DNA of 64,000 bases from Adenophora triphylla var. japonica (Eukaryota > Streptophyta > Magnoliopsida > Asterales > Campanulaceae). The stretch covers positions 682,001 through 746,000 of the forward strand of contig JAFEMH010000078.1 of NCBI GenBank assembly GCA_022495995.1, written 5' to 3'. Both the position numbers and the translations under genes were made by a program. Under the pieces are notes generated by a model. The model saw only the letters and a program-made list of their open reading frames with translations, was not told the origin of the DNA and did no database searches. Below, one piece after another: positions 45,701 to 57,700 of the stretch. Each line of letters starts with the position of its first letter. Within the stretch, counting starts at the first letter, position 1.

Positions 45701-48700
45701 CTCCAAATCTTCTATCACCTCATACGCCACCACCGCCGCATCAATACTCTGCCTCCCCCGAGAAAAACACTCTGAGCTTCAGCAATGGTACCACCCAAAA
45801 CAGAACTCGGTCTAAGTGACAAGACCTTCATAATGATCTTATAGACACTCATCACCAAACTAATAGGGCTATAGTCACTAACCTTAATTGGTCGGTCTTT
45901 CTTAGGCATTAATGAAATAAACGTGAAATTATGCTTACCAAAAATACCATTGCCAAAGAACTCCAAAAAAACCTTCATAAGATCACTCTTAACAATTTCC
46001 CAACAAGAGTGAAAAAAAGCCATAGAAAATCCATCAGACCCAGGAGCCTTATCACCAGTCATCCCTGTTATCGCCTTATGAATCTCTTCCTCCGAAAAAT
46101 CCCTCTCCAACCACACTGATTGATCACTAGCAATATGACACCAATCAAGACCCTCAATTCAAGACCTTCTTTTACACTCCTCATGGAACAACTTCTCATA
46201 AAAGCTAAAGACCGACTCAGAAATCAAAGAAGGAGATCTCACAATCTCTCCAGATTCCAACTGCACCTTCAAGATAAAACTCCTTTGTCGTCTCCCCACT
46301 GCAACCCTAAAAAAAACTTTAGAATTGCAATCTCCCTCTCTAATCCACATAACCATCGATTTCTGATGCCACCTAACATCATCACGCAAGAGGAGCTCAT
46401 CAAGCTCATTCTTAAGAGAACAATGCCTAGCTTCCTGCCCACAAGTGATAAAGCCAGCAATGCTATCACATTTACCTAGGAGAACCTGATATCTCCAAAA
46501 ACCTCTTTATTCCACAAATTCAACTTATCCTTCAGAAATCGCAAATTTCTCATAAAAACAAAACCAGCCCACCCTTGAACCTTACAATCACTCCACCACC
46601 CTGCTACTAGATCATGAAACCCGGGATACAAGAACATATTCTCAAATCAAAAAAAGAGAAGTGCCCCAAATAACAGGACAAGACTCCAAAGTGATATGAA
46701 AATGATCCGACACATGCCTCTCTCATCCATAATGTTGGGATTCAAATGCCAACTTTGATGAAACCACATCCCGATGGCTAATTCAGGCAGTTTTGTCTTG
46801 ACAAACTTTGAAAAAAATCATTTGCAATTACTGTTGAGTTAAATTAGCCATTATAGCATGATACTTACCACTAGTTATTCATTCATCATGCACTTGAAAG
46901 CAATGCACCAGGTGAATGCATTTCACTTTTCATCATTCGTACATAAATATGGCTTCAATGCTATGTTCCTAAAAATGAATAACATCCTTGTTGTAACGTT
47001 AGAATATAAAGTTGCCAAGTGCTTGGACTTAGAATACCTACTGAGCTTTCAGTTGTGAGTATAACTTACATATCTTCACACATAAAACCTTCATCCAACA
47101 TGATTAAACCACCTCCTATTTTCATATATCCTAAGAAAATAGTATCATTTCTAAACTCTACTCTGTAAACTTTATCATTTAAAACTTTCTTTTCAAAATT
47201 ATCACATCTCTAATACATATCACCCAAAAATGTCATGTTAATGCAGATTACAGGATATAGAAGCAAAAGCACTTTACTAAAAGTTTGACATGTCAATCTA
47301 GGACAGGGGGAGTATTTCATTATTTTCACATGAAGATGGCATTGATTCAGCAGATCTTACACCAACAATCACCTTTTTATCCAGGTACTCTTGAAGCTTT
47401 CTTTGCACTACTCCCATTTCACACAGCCCCTCAATGTAAAAAATATAATTAAAGGCTTTGCACACACCTCAACATGCAAAGTTTATCTAATCAAACACAT
47501 TCAAAGTTCCTTCTGGAGGGTTCCTTTCTGAAACGTAAAGACTTCTTAGATTATATCACAACCTTGGGATTGAACTGCTCAAACTCTAAATAGCATCTTA
47601 GCTTGCACTTAAATTAGGGTTAAAGTCAAAATACAAGGGTTTGTAGGCAAAATATTAGAGAAGATACAACTCGGATGGCATGAAGAGAGAATGAAGTAAA
47701 GGGTCAGACAACAGTAGAAACCTAAAGGAATAATGTGGATATCTAATCAAATTCTTCTACTGGGGCGGTCTTCATCTGTTTTAGGAAAAAATACCTTCAC
47801 ACACTAATACAGACTGCCTGACAGCATGTCAGAACTTCTTACTAAACAAGTGGGGCTGGGTCGAGTCGGGTCTACTCACCACTCGACATGGGTACTCGAG
47901 GGGTTAGCTCGTTTCCAGTTTGTATTCCCATATCTAGAGACTATAGCGCTTTAAATCGAGGAAATCTGACCCAAAATCGTTTGGTGTTCGAAGATTTCAA
48001 AACTTTTCAATGGAAACTAGAAATGATGAGAAAGTAAGAGAGGAGAAAGAGAGAAATGACCTACTTAGAGAGGATGGGCTGATGAAAGAGGAGAAAGATG
48101 TGAAAGAAAAAAACTGATTGTATGCCCGAAAGTTTGAATCTTTCATTTTGGAGATTACAGAATAAGAGCCACGAAAGAAGAAAATTGAGAAAGGGAGAGA
48201 AGGAGGCGGCACATTTTGTTGTTTCCTTGGGGACCTTGAATTGTAACTTTTGTTTGGCAGTAGTGGGCACTTATTATAATAGCCCGTTGACCCAGGAGAC
48301 CAGTTAAGATGAGGCAAAGACACGAACCCGGTTCTTGCAGGGACCCTTTTTTATACCCGCGTTTAGTTCGCAGCTATTTAGAGCTCGACCCGACTCGTTT
48401 TATAAATTGTGAAACTTGACTCGTATTCCGCAATACTCAATACTCGACTCGGTTCGACTCGTTTTGCAGCTCTAATTGCAGGTCATGAGAAAAGATTTCC
48501 AAGAAAAATATATCGAGTAAAACGAATGACTGGAAATAGTCAAGAAAAGCAATGCACTGAAAACAAAGCTCGGGTTACTTGCGGGGACCCTTTTTTATAC
48601 TCGGGTTGAGTTCGCAGCTATTTAGATCTCGACCCGACTCGTTTTATAAATTGTGAAACTCAACTCGTATTCCGCAATACTCAATACTCGACTCGGTTCG

Positions 48701-51700
48701 GCTCGTTTTGCAGCTCTATTTGTAGGTCATGAGAAAAAAAATTCAAGAAAACTATATCAAGTAAAACAGAAGACTGGAAATATTCAAGAAAAGCAATGCA
48801 CTGAAAACAAAGCTAAGGTCACTCATATATGGAGACAAAGATGAGCACTGAAGACTAAGAACATTAGGTACCAGGGTTGGGAAAGCATCGATCGCCTGGA
48901 TAACTGTCCTCATGAAGAGGAGAGGCAGTGGGGTTTGATCCACCTAAAAAAAATATTAGAATACAGACAAATTTTAATAATCTGCCAGAAGTCCCCGGTG
49001 GAAAAAAAAAAACATTCTTACCATCTGGTTCAAAGCCTTTGCCAGGACCTGATGTGTGAAAACTGTTCGCTGCTCAAAACAAGCTGAGCATGCATCCATT
49101 ATCTGGAAAGCATATCACAGAAACATAAGCAGATGGGGTGGAAATGGTTCGGTTTAGCTCGGTTTGGACAAATTTAGAAGTCAAACCGCTAGCATCGGTT
49201 TGGAGAAATTTCAAACCGAGCTAAATCATAAAAAAATTCAGACCGAGCTAAACCAAACCGCTATGGTTCGGTTTGGTTCGGTCTAAACCGCGGTTTGATT
49301 TGCGGTTTGATTTTGCGGTTCAGACCGGTCCAAACCGCGATCTAGACCACGGTCCAAATCGCATTTCAAACCATAATTTTTTTTTGTTAACCATTTTATG
49401 ACTAATGAATATAAATAAGTACTTAGAATAAATACAAGCATAACTTGATTACTTTGAAACTAAAGTACCAAATACCAATCACCAAACAACAATCATAGAA
49501 CAATCTTTAAAGTAGAATACAAAACATACCATATGAAAAAATTACAAACAACAATCTTAAAGTATCAATTACCAAACAACAATTTTAAAGTATCAATTAC
49601 CAAACAACAATCTTAAACAATCTTAGAGCTATCAAGGAAAAATCTACTATAATTCTTGCAGCAGCACATTAAATGTAAACATAATGGTTCGGTTTCACGG
49701 TTCAAACCGTGGTTCGGTCTTAAACGATTTAGCTCGGTTTGGTTCGGTTCGGTTTAGGAGTGCTAAACCCCAAGCTGAGCTGAACCACATGGTTTGTTAA
49801 TTTCTCAAACCGAGCTAAACCACTTATGTCTAAAAACCGAACCAAGCCACACGGTTTGGCTCGGTTCGACTCCAAACCGCGGTTTGAACCAAACCATTTC
49901 CACCCCTGTACAAGCTATCTACGAATTGATAAAGTTCAGTACCTTCAGGGCATGTTGATAATCATCCAATGATAAAAGAAACACTTTCAAATGACACTGA
50001 TGTTTAAAATCGAACAAGATGTACATTAGAGTATCTAAGATGTGATCTGAGTTATGTCTAAATAGTTGCCGAAAATATGATTACCACAAACTTTCTTCGG
50101 AAAACTAAAAGCCATAAAAATCACAATTGGTTTTGATCGGATTAGTAATCCATCAGTTCAGTTGTGAGTATGACTAGAATCTTGAAGGGAAGGAAGTCAT
50201 ACCTTTTTAAGTGCAACACCATCTTTCTCGGGAATGATGTCATGGATTGCAACCAAAACTTCAGCTGGTGTCAAAGCAGGACCTGTATGAGCTGAGCCCT
50301 GAGATCAAAACATTTGTGTTTCATCAGCATTAAGGAGCAAATTTATGCTTAACGCAATAAAGTGAGCTGACACCAAATAACGGGCTGCAAGTACTTAGCC
50401 AGCCAATGAAGGAATGCTAGTCGAAGAAACAGGAAGCAGGAACTAGAGTTGGAGAGTAGTACCAAGAAATTCAAAAGGTGCTAGGAAACGGGAAAATACG
50501 TAAAAAAAAAAAATCCCCTTGAACTTGAGGATTGGATCCATATATGCCTTTAACGTTGATAATTGACATCCTTGTCCCTAAACTCAAGAAAAATGAGGGC
50601 ATATTTGCCCACCGTTATATTTTTCCATCCAAAATCTAACGATTATGCTGAGTAGGCTGCTTAGGTGGATAACTTGTTAAATAAGGTGGGGGGAAAATGC
50701 CAAATGGATTTACAGATGTGGGGAAAACGACGTTGTTTTGACTGTTGAAGGGGTGAACTTTGAAGTATAAAACTATAAATCCTAAAGGATATCTCTTATA
50801 GTATTAAGGTCTAAAATTAAAAATATTAACTTACAAATAACACCCCTTTATAAATTACCCTTAACCTAGATTTACTTCAAAAAGAAAAAGAAAACAAACC
50901 TTATTTTCTACCTTCATCTCCGTCTCCCACCCCCAGCCACCATCCCCCTCTTCCTCCTCCACAGGCTCTCTCTCCCCCCTCCACGTCGCCAACCCACGGC
51001 GTTGACGCCGCCACCCTTTCTGCTCAATCGACACATCTTCCCTTCCCCTTGTTGCTCAATACAGGCTCCACCCCATCCATTTCCCACATCCACGGAAGAC
51101 CGCCACCACCCACCACCCTGTTATCTATTCCCTCAAATCTGTGGGAATCCAGTAAAATAACCTCCCCATAATCTTTGGCTTGTACCCACAAATCCTATCT
51201 AGCCCCCAAATATGGTTAGTGATTTCAAAGCTGTAGTCCCTAAATCTAGCTTGTGATTTCGAATCTTCAATCCCTAAATCCGGCTAGAATCTGCGATTTT
51301 TAATGCGAGTGTGTGCTCGAGTGTGTGTAATGATTGTTCTCTGTTTAAATCCGATCTATTTAAATGTATTCTCTTTGTGCGTGATTTAATGTGAGTGAAC
51401 TGCAATTTTCGATTTTGAATTCTAGCATCTGTGACGGCTATTTTTGTTGGAGGTAGGGCAGAGATGGTGGTGGAGGGGTAGAGAAGGTGGTAATGGTGGA
51501 CTAGTGTTTTGTTAATTTTCAGATCTATTTGTTATATTTTTAGATCTGTTTTCCCTCACTTAATACTATTTTAGGTTGGTGGTGTTGTTGGTTGTGCTGT
51601 TGGTGGTGTTGTTGGTTGTGCTGGTGGTGGCGATGTTGATGGTGGTAATGGTAATGTTTATGGTAGTGATGGTGATGTGGTGTTGGCGATGGTTAATATG

Positions 51701-54700
51701 AAAGGAATGATAGAGAACTCGTTAACTAAATTGGTAAATACAATGATGAATCAGTTAGTATTTAACAGTCCCGTTAAATATTGGGCAAATTAGAAATAAG
51801 GGTCCAAAGTTTGGGGAGTATTTGCACTTCAGGTTCCAATATTTCACTTTTGACTATTAAGGGTCCAAGGTCGTTAAGAGTTGGCGGTTAAATTCTTTTG
51901 GATGGAAAAGTAAGATTATTTTGTTAAATCATCACTTGTCGTCCACGTGACACTTAACGGACGATATTTTGAAAATAAACATTAGTATACAAGGGGTATA
52001 TTGAAATTTTAAAAATTAAAAGGGCTAAACTCAAACTTTTCCCTCTCTTCCCCATCTCTTTCCCCTCCCCACCCCGTCGTTGCACCACGACTCACCCTCA
52101 TTCCCTTCCCATTACATCTCCCATGAACCATCTCCTTTTCCTCACACCCTCATCCCCTTCCTCTTCCCCAAGTCATGCCCCTTTCGCCACCAATTGATCA
52201 AAATGACAGCCTAGGGTTTTAATTAGACCTTCTCCTCATCATAGTCAAAGCAATGGCAGAAGCGTCCCCCCAAACCAATCCTTTCAACATTCTCAATCAA
52301 AGCCTTAGGAGATCTCTTCTTCCAAACAGGTATCCCACTCTCAGTAGACTCCCAATTGCCCGAATCGCCGTCTCCGGGAACTCCTCCAGCTCCGGCTTAC
52401 CCACCGTCAGATCTCCCACCACATGGTACAAAAACACAGACGCCATAATACCCACCTCGAATTCAACAAAGAACTTGAGAGAAATTAGCTAAAATTAAAG
52501 AAAACCCTATAAGAGGGTATGGAGGAAGATTAAGAGGAGATGAAAGCGGGTAATTTGTAATCTCAAAGAAGATAAGATGGGTTTGAAATTGAACAAGTGA
52601 GAGTGAGAATTTGGGAGAGAAATAGCCATAAAGATTGGGAATTAAAGCCCATGAAAAAGGGTTGTTTTGTTGAATTCCTTTTATTCTCGAGGAGATTTTT
52701 GTGACTGGAGTGATTTGAGATCGATTTAATTGTCCGATTCAGATGCTAGATTTTCCCGAGTGATTGTGGAGGAGAAGAAGATATTGAATTTTGGGTTCTT
52801 TTAAGGATGCAATAGAGTTGCTTAGGAGGTGAAGGCTTGGGTTGTTAAGGCAGATTCCAATTGTTTAGTTGTTTCTGTGCATTTGGGTGCATACTTATTG
52901 CGATAATGAATCTCTCTATATGTAATCACTTGGTTGTAGTGGTGTTAGTGATGGTTGTAATGGTGGTGATACTATGGTCATTGTGGAAATAGGATGTGTT
53001 TGAAAATATCATATTGGGGGAGGGGTTTTTAAGTTGTAGTTGAAATTGGAAGATCTAAAATTAAAGATCAAACTAAAAAATGTGATTGAAAGACAAAAAT
53101 GTCCTTCGTTAAGTGTCACGTGGATGGCACGTGATGATTTAACAAAAAAATTAACTTTTTTGTCCAAAAACACTTAACTGCCAACTTTTAACGAGGACCC
53201 CTAATGCTAATAGTCAAAAGTGAAACATTGGACCCTGAAGTGCAAACATCCCCCCCCCCCAAACTTTGGACCCTTATTTGCAATTTGCCATTAAATATTT
53301 GACAAAATTAAAACGACGCAGTTATGTGCTCATTCATTTAGTTCCTCTATCAACATTTCCATTTGGCATTCGATTTTCCACGTATTTTACCTAAGCAGCT
53401 TAGTCAGCATAATCATTAGATTTTGGATGGAAATTTAACGGTGTGCAAATATACCTCATTTTTCTTGAGTTTAGGGACGAGGATGTCAATTATCGACGTT
53501 AAGGGCATACATGCATCCAATCCCTAAGTTCAGGGGCATTTTTATGTATTTTCCCGCTGGGAAACCCTTGTATCTGGAGCACATTTAATACAATTAGGAA
53601 GCACTTCATTCTAACAGCTTATACTCTCTAGGGTAATATTTCTTCTAACGATGTTTTTACTTCATCCTAGCTCCAGATACAAATGATAAAACAAGAACAA
53701 AAAGAATTCCGAACACATTATCTACAGTTCACATGTAGAGGATTCTCCCTCTCTTATCTCCTACTGGAATTACGTAAATCTCTTCACAAGGGTTAGTTTC
53801 TAATGTCACATAGTTTCACTAATATCAATCTGGATGTTCTAGTTTCAAAAAAAAAAAAAGAACATATAGTTATCTCAGAATGGGCAAGACCGCTAGAGAA
53901 TGAACAGGAAAATAATATAGGAAAAAAGATATTCCGTAATAAGGATTATATAACAATTTATACATGTTTATAAATTGTAACAAATTGGCAATCTCTTAGG
54001 TATTCTTTCTGTCACTTCCCGGGAGGCACGTTTACAAACACAAAGGAAATTATAACAGGTCAGGTTTCCGTGTCGCAGCACCTTTAACGTTATTCAAATT
54101 TTCATTTTTAAGTAGTTCATTTTGAGCCCATGTAATTATCCCAGTTGATAAGATGGATCCAGGGAATAGTGATTAGTAATAAGGAAAAGTAGAGAAGTTT
54201 TAGAAGTCAACAAGTATATGATTAGTAAAGTGAAGTATATGTAATGGAAATCTTCTGGAAAAGGGAATTCAAATGGAGACAAAACAATCCCACAGAGAGA
54301 TCACTTTTGTTACATTGGATTCATTACTAATCGACGGAGAAAAGAGAGATAATATAAATCGGGAAATAAAATCATGTTAAGTAAGAATGTGCACCTTTGG
54401 TGCAAGGTTATTGAGATTATGGCCCCTACTCCGATAGAGTGGGGACAAAAAAAATCTCTTTACAGAATATCTGAGTTTTCTGGTTATGATAACTTTTGTG
54501 AAAAGCAAAGAGTTGCTTGAACAGGATTCAGGGAGTACTATCTAAAGATCAAGTATGATAAACTGTCACCTAAGCTGGCTGCTCATCTATGATCTTTCTA
54601 GTTACCATTCCTTTTATCATTAGCTGACTATCCGTCTTCGTAACTTACATTCCCTTTTGGTTCTTGAGATCCAACAAGAGCTATAAATTTGAAACCTTCG

Positions 54701-57700
54701 GTGCATAGTACCAAACTGAATACAACCAACAGATTGATGGATAGAAAGTAGGAATATGATTCAGCTTGCCATGACTTTCAAGGGCTCACAAGGCAGGCAC
54801 CAAAGTGGCATGGTGTATCTGGGCACATAGAAACTGATCTGACCCCCATAATCAGAGACGTAGCCAGGAATCGAAGTGAGGGGGGTCAAAGTATAAACTA
54901 AAGTAATATACTCCATGCGTCTTACCAATATCATTTCATTCGAAACATCATTTTGTTTTAATAAAACGTGCTTTACTTGCTTGTTCCTTGCTAATATAAC
55001 ATTATATCTAATGCTATCTTTAGAAGAACAACAATTTTGTTTGAAACAAATGACCATTTTTTGGAAACGTGGAAGTATATGGTAATAAAAAATGCCCTAT
55101 ACTCCCCCGTCCCATTTGAAGCTTCAACATTTTTTATGAATACAAAAATTAAGAAAGCATTATTTATATTCAAAAGTAGGGCAAACTGAGGTACCAAAGT
55201 TTAGGGTGACTTCACAATGTAGGCCCCAAACTTTCACTATTAACAATTTAGGCCCCGAAGTTGTCATTTTGTTTGCATGTTAGGTTTTTAACCAGTTTTG
55301 TTAGAAAACCCCGTTAAATGGTCACGTGCAAGTCACATGTCATTTAACAGAGGATGTTTATTAACATGAATCTTTAACTATTGTTTAAATGCAAATTCAA
55401 TGAAAATGAAAAGCTAAAATAAAAAAGACTATTATCCCTAAATATAAAAAGCAAATTTTATTGTCGGACCTCAAACGCGCCACCAATCTCCTCCCTCAAG
55501 TCCGATGCTCCCTCACCGTCGTCGTTTATCAGTGAAACTCTGGCGACACCGAACAGCCCCACAGACGGCGGCGCCTCAACTGAACGAAGCTAATGGCATA
55601 AAAAATGCCATTATATGCCCTAAATTGCTCACCGGTCATCTCCGGCTCCGTCACCGGTGATACTCAAGACAAGCGGAAACCACCCCAGAATGCGCCTCAT
55701 CCAACGGAGCAAAAATAAGCCACCTACGGCCGACCAAAATAGGAGGTGGGGGAGGGGAGAGAGGAGTTGTCGGCGGAGAGGGGAGAGGGTGAACGGAGGT
55801 TGAGAGAAGGGAGAAAGGGAAAGTGAGGGTTTTTTATCTTCTCCATTTTAATAAAAACCTTTGCCAAGTTTCAAAAACATCCTCCGTCAAATGACACGTG
55901 ACTTGCACGTAACCATTTGATGGTTTTTTTAACAAAACTGGTTAAAAACCTAACAGCCTAACAGGTAAACAAAATGACAACTATGGGGCATAAATTGTAA
56001 ATAGTGAAAGTTTGGGGCCTACATTGCAAAGTCACCCTAAACTTAAGGGCCTAAAATGTTCGCCCTCGAAAGTATTGTGAGTGGAAAAAGGGTTGTGGGT
56101 GAAATAAGTGAGTGAGATTTACAAATGAGGCCCATAATTTAAGTGTGAGAATGACGAATGGGTATGTATAAGATAATAATAATAATAAACTTTTGTCATT
56201 TTTAGAAATATGAAGTTTTAAACGGGACACCTATTTGGGTAAAAGATAAAGTTTCAAATGGGACGAATGGAGTATAATTGATAAAAAAAAAACTTGTTTC
56301 ATACAACCAATTTTGATTTAAAATTCCCAATTTAATCCTTTCACTTAAACTTTTATAAATTTTTTCATGTTTCATAACACAATTCTTCCTTTTTTCAAAC
56401 TTTTAGATATGATTTAGATTTTTTTTCAAAATTCAGGGGGTCAAAATTGCATAAAAATATATTTTCTTAAAACTTGAAGGGGTCAGAATTGCATTTTATA
56501 AAAGTTCAGGGGGGTCAATTGACCCTCCTTTCCCCTTAAGGGCTCCGTCCCTGCCATTAATGATCCAAGTTCCCACACTATCTCATATTTTTATAATCCC
56601 AAGTTATAACCCCCTTTAATCAAATCCTAGCTCGCCACTCCCCCCCCCCCCACCTCCACCAGAAAAAAATGAACTTTGTAAATCTCTTGCATAAAGATGG
56701 TACAATTTTCATCAGTCAGTTTCCAAAATATGATAAAAGAGTTATCAACCAGCATTATATATATCCCCTGCGGGAGCCTAAAAAATAGCATGGGTGACAG
56801 GCAGCAGAACAAAATTACAGGAACCACAGAGCAAAAACTTAAAATGGCTTTCTAGCAGATTTCATCAAGTTCATATAAAAGGAAGACTGATTGTCGTAGG
56901 TGTTGCCACTCTCGGTAAGTAGTAGACCGAATTGAAAAAAGAATTCGATTTATAAAAAAGATGCTAGATACAATATATACCTGCAATATGTGTGCAAGGG
57001 CTGTCTGGAACTTATCCAGAGGAAGGCCAACAAGACGAGGAAAAATCGGTAAAACCTGAAACCATAAAATATATTGTCATGATAAAATGCACATCAAACA
57101 AATGAAAATCTCTGCAACTGTGTTTGTGTGTGATCAGTAAACCTGCCTAATGTATAATGAAACCCAAACATATATATGGAAAGGAAATATGTGTTCCACA
57201 TGTGGTTTTAAATTATTTCACAGGAGAAAAGAGACCACACTGGTGCAACAATCACACAATCACTTTTATACCTGAAACCAAGGCCCAATTACAGAGTTTA
57301 CATGTATTTCATGGAAGTAACATACTGAAAAACATAAACCACTATTAAAGGTGAAATGAAATCCGTTTTCAAAAATAATACGCTCTAGGCTTATTTAATG
57401 CTCAACCTTGGGTATTTAAAAAGCTTTTTAGAGTGTTTATGAGTTTAGAAAAAAAAAACATGGATTATGAGCTTAAAAAGTGCATATAGGAATGAGAAAG
57501 AAGAACGGAGCATAAAGGAAAGATAAGAAGATGTGACCATTGAGCAACTTATTCCATTGGATAGTACTCGTCGGAGCTTTCCAACGATATGTGGCAGGTC
57601 CAAATCGGAGTTCGCATGAAAAAGTTATAGCCTCCAGAAGTTTAACAAAGAAGGTACAAGTCGGCATGCATAAGGTGCGACCGCATCCACACAACATAAA

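Larger units (their letters stand above)
43690..46722 (-). mobile_element. L1-type LINE, 5'-truncated and decayed
   Basis: In minus-strand order: the end of the endonuclease domain (about 46720-46480, SDHFHITLES-like and FMRNLRFLKDKLNLWNKE), reverse transcriptase (46116-45467, with GDKAPGSDGFSMAFF, KLDFEEAYDRVNW), the downstream RT part (45208-44867), and the zf-RVT-type C-terminal domain (44821-43774, FRVGNEAQIRFWEDEW, HLFLHCSVAQYLW). Stops and frameshifts split it. It ends in a short A-run at about 43676. It fills most of the 5.5-kb intron between symplekin exons 9 and 10, in the same orientation as the gene. Confidence 0.9.
50490..53555. mobile_element. Long-TIR MULE-like element hosting a second one
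   Basis: A 10-bp target duplication GCTAGGAAAC/GCTGGGAAAC (50480-50489 and 53556-53565, one mismatch). The TIRs are about 200 bp. The left starts GGGAAAATACGT and contains TTGAACTTGAGGATTGGAT; the complement of the right starts GGGAAAATACAT and contains CTGAACTTAGGGATTGGAT. Both carry TAATCATTAGATTTTGGATGG-type sequence. The core is CT-rich then GT-rich. The 1508-bp element at 51783-53290 is inserted within it. Confidence 0.83.
54853..56553. mobile_element. hAT-like element (outermost of a triple nest)
   Basis: The ends CAGAGACGTAGCCAGGAATC and the complement CAGGGACGGAGCCC, with GGGGGGTCAA arms. The 8-bp flanks CCCATAAT and CCATTAAT (54845-54852 and 56554-56561) agree at six of eight positions. 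Fragments of the same family occur at 24410-24600, 38640-38815 and 42385-42578. It hosts a Stowaway-like element at 55102-56272. Confidence 0.75.

Noticed and set aside
43690..46722. A host reverse-transcriptase-like gene such as telomerase
   Set aside because: The order endonuclease, RT, zf-RVT with A-rich end is that of plant L1-type LINEs, and frames are broken.
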